Origin: Pyrus communis
Lineage: Eukaryota > Streptophyta > Magnoliopsida > Rosales > Rosaceae
DNA length: 64,000 nt
Assembly: GCF_963583255.1 (NCBI RefSeq)
Contig: NC_084819.1
Coordinates: 5,416,501 to 5,480,500 of the forward strand
Direction of reading: 5' to 3'
Within the stretch, counting starts at the first letter, position 1; each line of letters starts with the position of its first letter. Under the pieces are notes generated by a model. It ran no database searches. It saw only the letters and a program-made list of their open reading frames with translations, and was not told the DNA's origin. Shown in pieces: positions 12,081 through 24,772 of the stretch. The position numbers and the translations under genes are program-made.

Positions 12081-13079
12081 ATGGAGAGGCACAGATGCAA
12101 GCTTTGCTCCAGGGCTTTTGCTAATGGCAGAGCATTGGGTGGTCACATGAAGGCTCACCTGGCAACTTTTCCTCTTCCACCCAAAACCCACCAACTCACT
12201 GAGTCCGACTCGTCTTCGTCTTCCTCCTCCGGCGAAGAACCAGAAGAAGAAGAGCAGCATTTACAAGAAGAAGAAGGAGAGGAAAAGGGTTTGATTTATG
12301 GGCTGAGAGAGAACCCAAAGAGGAGTTTCCGGCTTGCAGATCCTGAGTTTTCTTTTGTTAATTCTGGGTCGGTGATTCAAGACAGGGAGAGTGAGACCGA
12401 GTCAAGAAACCCAACTCGAAGACGATCTAAGCGGAACCGGAGATCATTCGTTGTTGTTACAGAGAATCTGCAGAGCCAGAATTTGGAGTTGAAGAAAAAA
12501 ACCACGTTGACAATCTCAACACCGCCGCGTTTGGCCGAGTCTCCTCCTCCGGCGGCTGAGCCAGAACCGGTGAGCTCGGTCTCCGATACTTCTCCGGAAG
12601 AAGATGTTGCTATGTGCCTTATGATGCTGTCAAGAGATGTGCGGATGGTAAGATCAAATGATCATCAGCACGCAGATCAATTGGTTCAAGCTCAAGAACA
12701 ACAGGGTAAACAAGTAGTAGCTGAGAAGTTGGACGGGATCAAATTGAAGAAACTTCGAGGGAAGAACCGGTGTGAGAAATGCAACAAACTGTTTCGATCT
12801 TTTCAAGCAATGTGCGGGCACAAAAAGATTTGTTTTCGCAACGAGGAGGAAGCAATCAACAATGCAGGTGGTGAGAAGCTGTTTGAGTGCCCGTTTTGTT
12901 ACAAAATATTTGGCTCCGGTCAAGCTCTCGGCGGTCACAAAAGATCTCACCTTTCGGGTTCTTCAAGATCAATGGTTTTATCAGTGGCTGCAAAAACTGA
13001 AGTTAGAGAGGGTTTCATAGATCTCAACCTGCCTGCTCCGGAAGAAGATGATGATTTCAGCGTGCTATCGGATGCCTAA
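12081..13079 (+). CDS. ZAT9-like: C2H2 zinc-finger repressor, ZAT4/ZAT9-like
   Basis: Intronless, 332 aa. The start is the ATG at 12081 (MERHRCKLC), which puts the first finger at the very N terminus as in ZAT proteins; a GTG six bases upstream is not a plant start. Three plant Q-type fingers are visible: residues 6-26 (GRALGGH), 231-251 (FQAMCGHKKIC, a C2HC variant) and 270-290 (GQALGGH). An acidic Ser/Glu tract follows finger 1 (42-69), then a basic patch RRRSKRNRR (113-121, likely nuclear signal), the L-box EDVAMCLMMLSRD (174-186) and a C-terminal EAR repression motif DLNLP (314-318). The protein is a nuclear DNA-binding repressor by family. Which ZAT ortholog it is remains open. Confidence 0.93.
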   Translation: MERHRCKLCSRAFANGRALGGHMKAHLATFPLPPKTHQLTESDSSSSSSSGEEPEEEEQHLQEEEGEEKGLIYGLRENPKRSFRLADPEFSFVNSGSVIQDRESETESRNPTRRRSKRNRRSFVVVTENLQSQNLELKKKTTLTISTPPRLAESPPPAAEPEPVSSVSDTSPEEDVAMCLMMLSRDVRMVRSNDHQHADQLVQAQEQQGKQVVAEKLDGIKLKKLRGKNRCEKCNKLFRSFQAMCGHKKICFRNEEEAINNAGGEKLFECPFCYKIFGSGQALGGHKRSHLSGSSRSMVLSVAAKTEVREGFIDLNLPAPEEDDDFSVLSDA

Positions 13080-16000
13080 AACTGTAAAAAGTAACGGACT
13101 TTTCCATCAAAACTCGGATCTAAAGGTAAAACAAATTCGATTATTTTGAGTAACATTGAGATCAAATGGTGAAGATTGAAACACTTTTTCAATACTTTCA
13201 CTCATAGATCAATCGATTCGCTCTTTTTTTTAGGTACTGGTATTGTTCATTTCTGACCGTATTCATTTTGTTTATGCACTTTCAAGTTCAACAACTGTTT
13301 GGTCAAGTTCCAACTGCAGTAACAACTTGTTCTATGTACTGTTGTTGACTAGAATACAGAAACTAGAATTGTTCTTTTTTTTTCTTTTATTATATAGTAA
13401 AATTCAAGTAATTAGGTACTGCCCCAATGCATTTAAGAAGAGCGTTACGAAATGCGATACTTGCTGTAAAATTGCAGAATCTCGTGAACCATCGAATCTA
13501 TTGTTCTAGTTGTTCTTGGGTTGTCAATGTGCTATGCTGCTTCTGCTTGATGTCCAGTTTTCCAGTAATTCTTGCAAATTGTCCCATCTAATAAAAAATA
13601 AATAAAATTAAAATTAAAAAGTTATATTCTTTGTATGATTGTTTTGTTTGTCCCATTTGCTCTTTCTCTCTCTCAGCTGGTTGTTTTAGCTTGAAGCATA
13701 GGATCAAATGATTTCTGAGGTCTCTGAACCAACAAACTGCAGACCTTTTTTTCCAAATGACCAAAATAACCTTGAAAGAAGAACCTAATGACATTTTTGT
13801 TTTTTTTTTTTTGTGTTTGATTGTGACCAAAGAAGATCCCAAAACCCCTTTTTTCAATTTGTGAATTTAATTAAAAAAATTAAAATAATATCTGCCTTGA
13901 AATGAACGAAGTATCCGGGCACAGGAGGTGCCAGCCATCCGCTGCCATGCTTACTATTCTTATCGAAGAATCAGTCAGAAGACTAGAACTTGTTTAAATC
14001 TTCGTACATTGGATGCTTTTATACGCTTTTTAATACGCACAAAAATAAGAATTTATATTACAATCTAGAAGTGTTTTTATTTACTTGATATTTATGTGAA
14101 AATTCTCAATTCCTACTTGTTTTAAATTCGTTGAAAAATAAAATTTTACATTAACTTTTATGATTTTTTTAATGTAACCCACCATCTATGTAGTCATTAA
14201 TTCTAATTCTTTTATTTTAATTATATAAAATTATGCTACTAAGTACTACGAACTAGTAATATTCTTCTTTACTTATAAGTGAGAGGTCCTAGGCTCGTAT
14301 CTCGTAGATAGCGAATTCGATACTAAATTAGGTTGTCCATTGTGTGGCTTGACCAACATCTCCTTCAACTTAGTGTAAAAATATCAAGGTACTAAAAAAA
14401 TTATATAAAATTATTTACAAGCAATCTCTTTTCCTTACATCACTTTTCTAGTCGCTTCTTGTACATATATATTTCAAGTTTTTTTATTTGTTTGAATTTT
14501 AACATGTACTTGTTTAATGGGGAAAAATTTTCATAAGCTAACTGATATTGTGAAAAATACATTATCAAGTTTTTTTGTTCATAAAGATTGACGAAAAATT
14601 TTTAGCTCCGCCCTTGTGACAGTAGAATGTCGTCTGTTTTGTGACAGTAGAACATCGTCTGTATAAGGTCCTGGCTTCTCCCGCGTAGGGTCCTTTTATG
14701 CATGTGTGATTTTTTCATGCTTCATATGATCAACTCGTTAAAGGTTGACTAAAAACGATCTACTCAAATTATGCCTGTGATTTTAAAAAGCAGAGGAATT
14801 GTGCAATGGTAGGTCACGAGTAGGGCTGTGAATCAAATTGACCAAATCTGTTGATTCGAATCGTAGTGGTAAAGTTTGATTTGATTTTTGATTCACAAAA
14901 TTGCCCAACGGTTCAAAATGGACCCAACTGTATAATTTTGTTCAATTTGGTTTTGAGCTTTTGTAAAACGACTTAATTGTACCGACCACTTAAGGACGGA
15001 TCCATTAAGGGACTAACCGTGTCCTTGAATTCTACGGAAGACGTGAAAATAGCTTGGGAGGTCCTATGGGTACCCTATGTCAATATGGGACATGACCTCG
15101 TAGTGACCACCAACTCTAAGTGTTCAATGTAATGCCTACTCTACAAATGTCATTAGGTTATACTTAACATGTCTTGATAAGTTCAACAGGTTTTGGCAAC
15201 ATGACTCGACAGATGTCGGCAAGCCTATCAAGTGCTCGACAAAGTGCTCACACTGACATAACCCAATAGAAATCAATTTAACTCGAAATTTTTTTTTTTT
15301 TTTTCTCTTTTGGTAGAACTCGAAACTTTTTGCTCTCTTCTCACGTGTCTATGTTTTAAAAAAGTTTTTAACTTCTATACTAGAACCGCATGAGCCATGA
15401 GGTATGATTTCTAGATTCACCACTTTGACCAATTATATATTCATTTTTGTATTGTTTTATGTTAAATGTTTAATATTCTTATTGGCTAATAACTAACATA
15501 AGAATGTGATTTAATTCTATGGAATTTGAAGCTATTGATGTTGGGGCAAGTATATTAATTTTTGAACTTTGAAGTTTGATGAAATTTTGAATAATAATAA
15601 ATACGTAGGAAGTTATGAGTTATGTAAATCTTTTCGCACACTTATTTATTGCTTGCTTAAACCAATTTTGAATAATAATAAATGTGCTTAAACCAATTTT
15701 CTTTGTTAAACAAAAATAAACTTAGGAAGAGAAAATGAAAACTCTCCCATACAATGGAAAGGAAAATGTGACCAAAAGAAAGAAATAGTGAGTGTAATTT
15801 TTTTTTTTTTTTTAAACGATAAATTTTGTAAGTTTAGATTAGTTAAGGGGTTTGAACTCACGCTGTTATGCAAGACCTTAATACATTTCTATTACTGTAG
15901 TAAATAATCACTTACAAATAATGGGTATTATAGAGAGAAAAAGATAGAACAATGTCGACAACATTTGTCATGTGGCTTTGGGCGGCCCTTATTTTTGTGC

Positions 16001-18158
16001 GTTGGCTTTGACCCAATGGTCGTATAATTCTCAGGAGAAGAAGCTGGCTCATGGCTGCCGGCTTTACTTTCCTTCCTTCCATCCATACATCCCCCTTACC
16101 TTGCTTGAACATCTTTATTAATTAATTAATTAAACTCTTTGGCTTTCAAACCAGTAGGGCAGCTAATTAAGCTTTTACTAGTTATTCAATGCGAAGTCAT
16201 GGTCAATGCACAGAAACTCATGCTTAGAATAAAATGTTGACATTACCATTGCCAAACTAAATTGTGACTTGTGAGATCCTATCTTATATGAAGACAACAT
16301 TTGGGTCACGTTTGAGAGATTAAATTTTCTGCACTAAAAACCTATGTGATTTCTATGTGTTTTGTTTATTTGAGTGGCACGTGTCTTTTTAGCTTAATTC
16401 ATTTTTAGTTTTTATTTTATTTTATTTTTATTGAGAAGATAAGTTGAAGAGTTAACATTATTAAGTGAGGTTTAGATGAATGATCAGGTGTCAACAAATG
16501 AGATAAAGACGCAGAAAGACCACATGCAGAAGATGTGAACTCCACGTTTGATGCCTGGTATTGAATTAGATTAGACAACTCACTAAATTTAAAATATGTT
16601 AAACTGTAAAAGGAGGAAACGGAGGTCAACTTTTAGATTATGTTCAAGTTCAAGGTGGAAAATGGTAAATGACAAACACACTCCATTTTTAACTTCTGAC
16701 ACACACTGTTAAATCTTGTTTGTCGATTGCGCTTGATTTATATAATTTGAAAACTAAAACTTAAGATGAGTAGTATATGACCAGCTAAAAGATGAATTTG
16801 TGTGCCCTAATGTAACAGCCCGTGGTCGAGTAACGTCTCCACAATCAGTAGTCATGATGCCCAAGAGAAGTACCATAAAATAAAGGGCAACAAGAAGAAA
16901 AAAGAAGTTTTAAGAGACTGCCAACGCCATGATGGTGATCCGATATTGATTCTAGGTGTGCTGCAATTTAAAGCATGGTATCATAAGCAAGACTTATGAG
17001 TGAGTCGAAAGCTAAAGGAATTCCAAACAATTACCTACTTTTTATAAATTAGATTAGTCACTAAGTGTCAGTTATGACATGAAGTAGGATCGATGGGTTT
17101 TCACTCTAAGATCTATCAAGCTCTAATCCCTAAATCAACCACTTTCAACTAAGCAAATTTAGAGTTTAACTTGAATAAAAGGGTCCATTTGAGAATACAG
17201 AGCTCCATAAATGACATGTTAGTGATAACCAATCTCATTATTTGTCCACTTCATAATTTAATGTCAGTTAAATCATCACTTAATGCTAACGCCATCACTT
17301 AACATTGGTGAATTAGCAAATTTCCATTTTTCAAAACGTTAGCTAATTATTTCAAAAGTTTTAATGGGTTATTAGGACCAATTTAAAATTACACCAAAAG
17401 GGTGTGTAGTTCCATACTTACTGAATTTAATTTCCGAATAATTTCCATTGAAATTAAAAGTAGTATAAGTCTTAAAATTTTCAAATTGTGAAGAACACAC
17501 ATTGTAACTCTAAAAAGAAAATTGAGATTTACAAATCAACACAGAGGGTTTTTCATCCATCATCCATTCAAGTAGCCTTCTTCTTTGAGAGCATTAGTTG
17601 CAAATTATTCTCTTAATTATTAGTTAATATATGAGAAGGGTTGTAACTTGTACGTCTTGATTTTCCTCTTATGCCTTCACACGTTCTGTTTGAAGCAATG
17701 CGTCTGACGAAATGCTTCGAAAAAAGGCGTTTTCAAGCTAAAAATGCAGGCAAACCCTGCCTATGTTCAACTTCACGAGCTTGTTTATCCCACCAAGTAG
17801 AGATCTTGTCGCTCGAAAGACCTATCTCTTAAAAACCGATAAGAAAATGCAGTATGATGTTTGCTAGGGAGACTACCAACTAAGCTTATACACCAGAAAT
17901 AGCTGCTGCTGGATCTTTCTAAATCCTAGTATTTTTATGAGCATGTAGAGTAATTTGTACAAAGCACCAAAAAATTGAAACAACAGCATCACTGAGGAAA
18001 TGCAGACTATAAGAATAAGAACAACCGACAATACATAATTCGTCAGAACGCTGAAAGATAATCTATACCTTTTTTCAGTTGTGTTACAAAGTTGACTCGC
18101 TTATTACGGAAAGCCAATGCAGTCGTTTTCAAGTTTCAACTACTAATTACCACGCGCA
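13080..18158. other. Spacer without recognised genes
   Basis: AT-rich. It holds a SINE-like copy (14255-14393), poly-T runs and scattered short ORFs. An AATAAA-rich stretch at about 13590-13615 could serve the zinc-finger gene's 3' end. A TGGTATCATAAGC motif at 16978 resembles a retroelement primer site but has no supporting LTRs. The 3' end of the HINT4 transcript probably lies just left of 18159. Confidence 0.5.
14255..14393 (+). mobile_element. SINE-like repeat copy
   Basis: Shares about 110 bp with 23985-24096: CTT(C)ACTTATAAGTGAGAGGTC, then GGCTCGTATCTCGTAGAT, CGATACTAAATTAGGTTG and CCATTGTG. The GGCTCGTATC block aligns with GGTTCGAATC in the other copy, a match to the tRNA-type pol III B-box. 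The 3' end runs into an A-rich tail. Confidence 0.5.
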
Positions 18159-19642
18159 TCAAACTTTTGAAATACCTGGTGGCAAAGGCTTGATCTTGCC
18201 CAACAGCTTTTCAGCTTCAACAAATCCAATTGATCCCACAGACAAATACTTTATACACTTCCATCTGTTCAAGTATAATTAGGTATGTCAGTTCAATGAA
18301 CAAGCAGGATGTAATCATGTAAGAGAAATCCCCGAGGTATAAAACAACTATGAAAACCCCAAATAGCTTGCCTGGGTGTGTAGGGTAGTGCAAAACAATG
18401 TAGGTGAAGATGGTTAACGGAGTTGAATGGAGGCTGATGAAATCCAAATCTGTCAAAAGGAAAGTCTAAAATCATAATCAAAACTCTTTCATAATTGAAA
18501 TTGTTTGAATCATGAAATCCTATTATTTTGATCCAATCATTTCCAATTAATGATGCGTGCATGCCCGGTCTAATTCAAGTTTAAATGTCTAATTGTTGTG
18601 TAATCATTGAAGGATTCACAAGCAATCTCACAAAATCATTTACAGAAAGACCATCTTCCAAAGAAGGCGTAAAGCGGCCTAGTTGGTCAGGGATACATCA
18701 AATTACAGAATTAATTAACATTCACATTCTTCACCAGCTCATTTCTGCATTAAGCAATCTGTTTAGATAGCATATAAAGATTTTATTAAACCAATCGATT
18801 GTTCTGAATTCTTTGGGGATAGCATAATGACGCGAAACAAATCTTAGCACAAATTTACATGAAGTAGCTTTTCAAGATCAATCTGTTCGTGCACGCAATT
18901 ACAAACCCGAAAACAATACTATGAGAAAAACTTAAATCGCAAGGCAATACCTGTACTGATGGCATTGCGGTGCATCTCGTTGTATTAGCGTTTTCCCCAC
19001 TTCTAACATGTGACTTACTGTATAAGAATGAAAAAAATGGAGAACATAATCACGAAACATATCAACAACAAAAGGCAAAAAATTAAGAAATAGCAAGAAA
19101 AGTCACACATTGGTTCAATTAGATATGATTTTGAACTAAAGATACCAACAAATTCAGATTAGATTACCCAAAGAGTAGTCTTCAGTTTTCCTCTGAAGAT
19201 CCTTAACAGTTGGAATGTGATCCACAGGAATAACCAAGTAATGCCTACACAGGATTAGATTGGAATTCGACTTAAAATTCAATTAACATGGTAAAATTCA
19301 TGCATAAAAATTGGGAAATTACACTCTATCAGTACCTTACAGCAGCAGGGTTGATGTCTTGAAAAGCAACGACCTTTTCATCCTGCAGGAAAAACCAGTT
19401 GACCAATTACCGAACTACAGCATCAAGATAATTACGACAAGCAGCGTTTGGTTGCTGAGAAAATGGGAAGGGGATAAAACCCAATTGGAAGCTCAACTTT
19501 CTGAGCAACCAAACTAAAGTGGAAAGGAAAAATAAATGGGTGGAGAGAGAGAGCAGACAGTGTGGAGGAGAGTGGTCGAGGTGGATTTTCCGGCGATCTG
19601 GCAGAAGATGCACGGTGAAGCTGCGGCTGCTGCAACCGCCAT
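18159..19642 (-). CDS. HINT4: HIT-family protein HINT4
   Basis: Six exons rebuilt by hand (minus): 19559-19642, 19336-19382, 19168-19244, 18951-19017, 18372-18449, 18159-18264. They sum to 459 nt and 152 aa, in frame throughout. The N terminus carries a CIFCQIAG block, then DEKVVAFQDI and HYLVIPVDHIPTVKDLQ. FGFHQPPFNSVNHLHLHCF holds the histidine triad HLHLHCF, whose central histidine forms the nucleotidyl intermediate. The C-terminal W-K-C-I-K-Y and AEKLLGKI segments match plant HINT4. HINT4-type enzymes act on adenosine 5'-phosphosulfate as phosphorylase/hydrolase. Five introns; the last has a GC donor (AG|GCAAGC). No damage seen; length agrees with the family (about 146 aa in Arabidopsis). 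Confidence 0.93.
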
Positions 19643-20385
19643 CGGCTACCCTAAGCCGCGGGCAGAGTTGAAGTTGATGGGAGTCAGACGCGTTTGGAGC
19701 TCTCTCCGTGATTTGTTATGTTGCCAGCATTTTCTTAACTATTATTTTTGTATATGGATGACGCTCTCTGTTCTGCCTGATAAACTTTTTTTTCAAGTAT
19801 CTGGTATTTGAGCTGGTATCTCGTTGAGATAGCAATGGTTCAGTTTAAAAACAAAAATGCTATATCCATCTCTAAAATTACGAATATTAATTATATTTAT
19901 TACAAAGTTAACTATCGGGGATTATTTATAACCACTTATCAAGTAATGGATTATTCATCGGTTAACGGTTATATTTATTTTCACCAACACCTATAATATA
20001 TTTGTTCAATTACCGCATTATAATATAATGGGTACTAATTTCATCATTAAATATCTATGTCCAATCATAAAAAACATAACAATGTTCTTTTGTAGTTGTT
20101 GATGATAAGCCAAATGTGATAAATTGGTCCAATGATAAAAGAAAAGAATGATAAAAGAAAAAACAACAATCATTAAAAAAAAAAAAAAAAAAAGACAAGG
20201 CAAATTGTCAAATAATTCTAAAACTTGTGACGACAAAATTAGGAGCATTGAATTTAAAACATTGATGGTGTTGGATGATCTCTCCTATAAGCACCGTTGA
20301 ATTTACATTGGTTTTGATTCTAAACTTGTGAACTTTCCACAAAATGCAACTTTTGTAATTTTCAAGATAATGAGTTCAGAGAATA

Positions 20386-20510
20386 TATACATATATATAC
20401 ATATATATATATATATATATTATATAACACAATACTATATAATATTATATTATAGTATTATATTATATTATACTATATTATATATGAGTTGTATTATATA
20501 TAAATCGTAT
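20386..20510. repeat. AT-rich simple repeat
   Basis: TATATACATATATA and TATTATATTATA runs with almost no G or C. A poly-A run lies nearby at about 20174-20193. The short ORF across it is an artefact of the repeat. Confidence 0.85.
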
Positions 20511-20848
20511 TGTTCGGGTCAGATTCGGGAACAAATATAAATCGAAGACTCATATAACCATAGTTAATACCATAACTGAATAATATTTTTGGGTTTTCCC
20601 CTATCCAAAATATACCAGAATTTTCATCTCCAACAATCTGTCTCATTCGGACAGTTATCCACAGTTATTGGGTTTAACGGTTTGAATTATCATCCCTAAT
20701 ATCTCATGTATGATGATGCTTAATAAGATAGTACCTTTATTATTAAAAGGAGATGAGAGGATTCAAAACTATTACTATAATTTAGAGGAGGGAGAGTTTT
20801 GAATTGAGATGCATGAGTGAAAACCCATTACCCTATCCATTAAGATAT

Positions 20849-21800
20849 GGCTTTTTAGCTAAAATGGTCCATGAGATTTGCATAACACATCACTTTGGTC
20901 CCTGAGATTGTCCACCATCTATTATTTTGGTCATTCCATTAAAAACTCCGTTAAGTGTCCCGGAGCTCTTAGCCGAAAGTTTGGGCAATTTTCAAAGTTT
21001 CGTAACTTAATCGTTTCTTAACCAAATTCGACTCATAATATATCAAAATGAAGATAGGAAAGTGTAGAATAATATTATACCATTTGGAAGCCTAATGGTT
21101 ACCGGAGATGGCCGGAAAATAGCCTGAAGAGTGACTGGTCCGCGAGAAAACTGGAAAACTCGCTGAAAACTGGGTAAACTTTAAACGTTCATAACTTCTT
21201 CAATATTCAAAAAAAAAAATCATACTTCTCGAAGAGGTGAAGAGAATGGTAAATTTATAAACGGCTGAATCGCCATGGTTTGGCCGGAAAAAGGCTCAAA
21301 AGTGGCTATCTTGGTCTCGAGTTAGCCATTTTCGAGCTATTTCCGGCCAAACCACGGTGAATTAGCCATCTAAAAAGGTATCATTCTCTTCATCTCATTG
21401 TGAAGTATGATTTTTGTTTTTGAATTACTTGATTTCGTTGATTATTGAAGAAGTTATGAACGTTTAAAATTTACCCAGTTTCTGGGGAGTTTTTTATTTT
21501 TCCCGCGGACCAATCACCTTTCAGGCTATTTTCTAGCCATCTCCGGTAACCATTGGGCTTCCAAATAGATATAATCTTGTCCTACACTTTCCTATCTTCA
21601 TTTTGATATATTATGGGTCAAATTTGGTTAAGAAATGATTGAGTTACCAAACTTTGAAAATTGCCCAAACTTCCGGCCAAGAGCTCCGGGACACTTAACG
21701 GAGTTTTTAATGGAATGACTAAAATAATGGATGATGGACAATCTCAGGGACCAAAGTGATGTGTTACGCAAATCTTAGAGGCCATTTTGGCTATAAAGCT
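20849..21800. mobile_element. Foldback element, MULE-like, about 950 bp
   Basis: Nearly the whole element is two long inverted arms meeting near 21310. The outer ends read GGCTTTTTAGCTAAAATGG and, reverse-complemented, AGCTTTATAGCCAAAATGG. Inner blocks also pair (CACTTTGGTCCCTGAGATTG, CCGTTAAGTGTCCCGG, CAAAATGAAGATAGGAAAGT). Flanks carry 9-bp duplications TTAAGATAT (20840-20848) and TTAGGATAT (21801-21809), 8 of 9 matching, as made by Mutator-like elements. No coding capacity. The arms are diverged, so the copy is not new. Confidence 0.8.
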
Positions 21801-23469
21801 TTAGGATATTTGACCACATGTTTAAAAACTACATTTAAATTGTTTTTTAAAGCTGTTTTAGTAGAAGCATAGTATAAATTTTAATAAATATTTTTATTTC
21901 ATATGATAAACTCATTGATTTTTTTCTAAATGACATCATCTACCTTTTCCGACTCCACCACCATCTACCAAGTCAGTGCCACCACCAATAGCGTCCCCCA
22001 TCATAATTGCCACTGCCATCTATTGCACCACCAACTTCTTCACCATTGCGACCATCATTGCACCACCATCTTTGCCACCATCACCAACCCCTCACCAACA
22101 TCATCATCATCACCATCACCAACACCAGCACCACAACGATCACTATCACAATTTGAATTACTGTTTAAAGCTCTGGGGGAGCCATTGGAATTTCTTCTAA
22201 ATAGAAAGCATAAAGTTGTTCGCCTACTTACTTTGGGAAGTAAAATGCCAAGGCAGACCTCTATTTTTATTCTTCGGGATGAGGGATAGTACTCTTTTGC
22301 TAAAGAAACGAATAAAACTTTAGTTGAGATGCCTTTACATCTCCTGTATCTAGCCCCTCATAACATAGGAATGAGAACTCAAATTCTCTTATGTCTCATC
22401 TCTTGGGTGCTCAATCCAAATTAAACAAGAGCAGTAGATCCACGGTGGTGAAGGAAGCAATGCATTCTGAAAGCGTTTCAAATATGAAGGTCTACCTACA
22501 ATCTTTTTCTTGTTGTGGTGAGATAGGGTATGAGATGTAGGACACCAAGATGTCAGATAAGAGATAGACTTCTCAATTTTTCTTCTATTCATTGTTGTGC
22601 TTCAAATTTGATCAAACATTTTCCTACAATTTGATAGTTGTGTGGGGAATTCTAATTTGTTCAATTTTATCTCAAATTATTTTTTATTGAAATTCCTTCT
22701 TTATCTCTCAACTTAGCAAAAAACTTGACGGCGTCAACAGAAAAGATCATAGGTGCAACACACGAACATAATTTAAGGTATAGTGTGACAGCCCGTCGGG
22801 GATTATTAGTACTGTAGGTGTGAAATGACGGTTTTGCCCCTAGTGTTTTTGTTTTGTTGTGTGGTTGTTTTGGGGATTTGGTTGGTTGTATCTGGACCAC
22901 ACACACACCCACACTTTCATTCTCATCTTCTGCCCTGTCCCGAGTCTCTCTCTCTTTTCTTCTTCTTCGTACGGACCAAGACCAAAACACTTGAAAACGT
23001 TATGGATCGAAGCTGAAAACCATACCTTTGGGTATGTTATCCTAGATTCCCTTCTAGATAGCCTCTCAATTTGATGAATTATCCTAGATTTTCTCCTAGA
23101 TAGTCTCTCAATTTGGTGACGATTACTTTCCCTATAAAGACTTTCAATATCCCTATAAATACTCTAACTTGGTTATTTATCAAGGGGACATCCACATTTC
23201 TTTATGCCTAACATAGGCCCATACGTCACCGTTTGCTTGAAGACATGTCCATGGAGAACCCATCTCCTTAATGCTTCACCATAGGCTTTCGTCAAGGATG
23301 GTTCATACCATTCTTTCTTAAACTTATTCCCGTGGTTTGATTCTCCTCTTTGGAGATATGTAGACGGCCTTTTTTACGATTCAATCACACCCCTAATGAA
23401 ACCCGTTCTCTCCACGCGAGAGATCATGGGCTATCCCGATTGGAATTCAACTTCGTTTGCAGATGTGCG
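21801..23469. other. Spacer with low-complexity sequence
   Basis: 21930-22140 is a CCACCATC/CATCAC-rich tract that gives His/Thr/Pro-rich ORFs without protein-like features. A TGTGACAGCCCGTCGGGG motif at 22785 resembles the start of some plant LTRs but has no partner. 23024-23110 holds a short duplicated CCTAGATT(C/T)-TAGATAG-CTCTCAATTTG motif. No gene recognised. Confidence 0.5.
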
Positions 23470-23880
23470 TGACTTTGGTTCCAACACTGTCTTTAACTGG
23501 TTGATACATGCAACATTGGCTTCGTGAATCATTATTGGAATGTCAATGATAGAAGAAAAAGCACAATCACACCCCTCAACCAAAAGCATTCATGCAATGC
23601 TTTGTGTAGGGCTAGAATCTCTGTGTGATTTGAAGACGTAGCAACCAAGTCCTATTTGGTTGATCTCCAAGATATTACAGTATCTCCAACCGTAAAAACA
23701 TAACCCTCTTGAAAACACGCCTTGTGCGGGTGAGATTAATAACCCTTTTCAACATAACCAACAAGGCAAACATCATTCCGAGGATTAGGGATTGTATTCG
23801 CTCAACGATGAGCAGGGATAGAGTAAGCCCATATTAATTTTCCTTGAAGCTAACGTATGATGTCTTTAACATCTATCCAA
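23470..23880 (-). pseudogene. Ty1/copia RT-RNase H relic
   Basis: On the minus strand the sequence reads in broken frames like the copia RNase H region: an RRANTIPNPRNDV-like start, VGYVEKG and then a HEANVACINQ-like end. Many substitutions and stops. No LTRs could be matched. It sits next to the SINE-like copy at 23985. Assigned by resemblance to copia RNase H (GYADAGY...HKARSQTGYVF type). Confidence 0.5.
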
Positions 23881-23984
23881 TGTCTGTGTGTAGGCACATT
23901 GCTGTATCTTATTTTTTAATTTCTATAATAAATCTAGGAACTGTTATTTGCACTTCAAAAATTTTATTTTGCATTTCTCACACT

Positions 23985-24096
23985 TGTATTTTGCTTCACT
24001 TGTAAGTGAGAGGTCTTAGGTTCGAATCTTGTAGATGGCAAATTCAATACCAAATTAGGTTGCCCATTGTGTTACTTAATTGAACTCCCCCTCCCC
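23985..24096 (+). mobile_element. SINE-like repeat copy with B-box
   Basis: Best of three copies in the window. Contains AAGTGAGAGGTC followed by TTAGGTTCGAATC, which matches the pol III B-box GGTTCGANNCC pattern. It ends in CCCCCTCCCC directly against the TTA duplication of the next MITE. Confidence 0.55.
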
Positions 24097-24099
24097 TTA

Positions 24100-24772
24100 G
24101 AGCAACTCTACACCTAAAAAATGAGCTGGCCCAAAGTCCATTTAATCCACCCAAATGAATAGTAATTGACTCTAATGAACAGTAATTGGGCAAGTGCATT
24201 TCCACTTCTAAAAAATGAGCCGGGCAAGAGTCTAGTTAATTCGTATTAAAATATCATTAGTTTTTTTTTTTATAAAATAATAAAAACTAATATTATTTTT
24301 AATGTTGGATAAAATTTTTAACCAATCTTGTCACGCCACTTGTTATTTTTTGAAGGTACAATTTTTGTGAAAAATGGTTAGGTGTGTATATATATATATA
24401 ATCATTTAATTTTTTTTTCTGTATTTTTAAACAATTTTTCTAATTTTTTTATTCAGTTAATTAATTTGGACCATTGGATTTCAAAATGGATTAAATCCAA
24501 CAGCCCAAAATTGGACATGTGGCCCACGGTAAGATTTTCACTTTTTTTTTTAATGATGAAGCGCAGAAAAAAAAAAATGAAATTCACATAGTTGGCTTAT
24601 GTAGGCCGATCTCTTGCTCAATCCATTACGTGCTAAGCTCAAAGTTAGCCTCCACTTTGGGTTAGCCTATTGGGTGGGGTGAGGTGAGTTTTTTTTTTTT
24701 GGGGGGGGGGGGGGTGGGGTGGCCTAAAAAATAGATTTTGGGCTAACACATTTGTTAGGGGTGGAAATGCTT
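24100..24772. mobile_element. Harbinger/Tourist-like MITE, 673 bp
   Basis: Flanked by TTA on both sides (24097-24099 and 24773-24775). Ends are imperfect inverted repeats: GAGCAACTCTACACCTAA and AAGCATTTCCACCCCTAA, 13 of 18 identical. The TTA target and GAGCA-type ends fit PIF/Harbinger-derived MITEs. Inside is a poly-T then poly-G run (about 24690-24713). It ends about 250 bp upstream of the PRMT7 start. Confidence 0.6.

Noticed and set aside
12009..12260. Minus-strand ORF over the zinc-finger start
   Set aside because: Antisense shadow of the real gene and its GA-rich leader.
14820..14840. TAGGGCTGTGAATC, resembling a hAT end
   Set aside because: No matching right end or 8-bp duplication seen.
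16978..16990. TGGTATCATAAGC primer-site-like motif
   Set aside because: No paired LTRs or polypurine tract could be found around it.
21930..22289. His/Thr/Pro-rich ORFs
   Set aside because: Low-complexity CCACCATC repeats; no start context or homology-like pattern.
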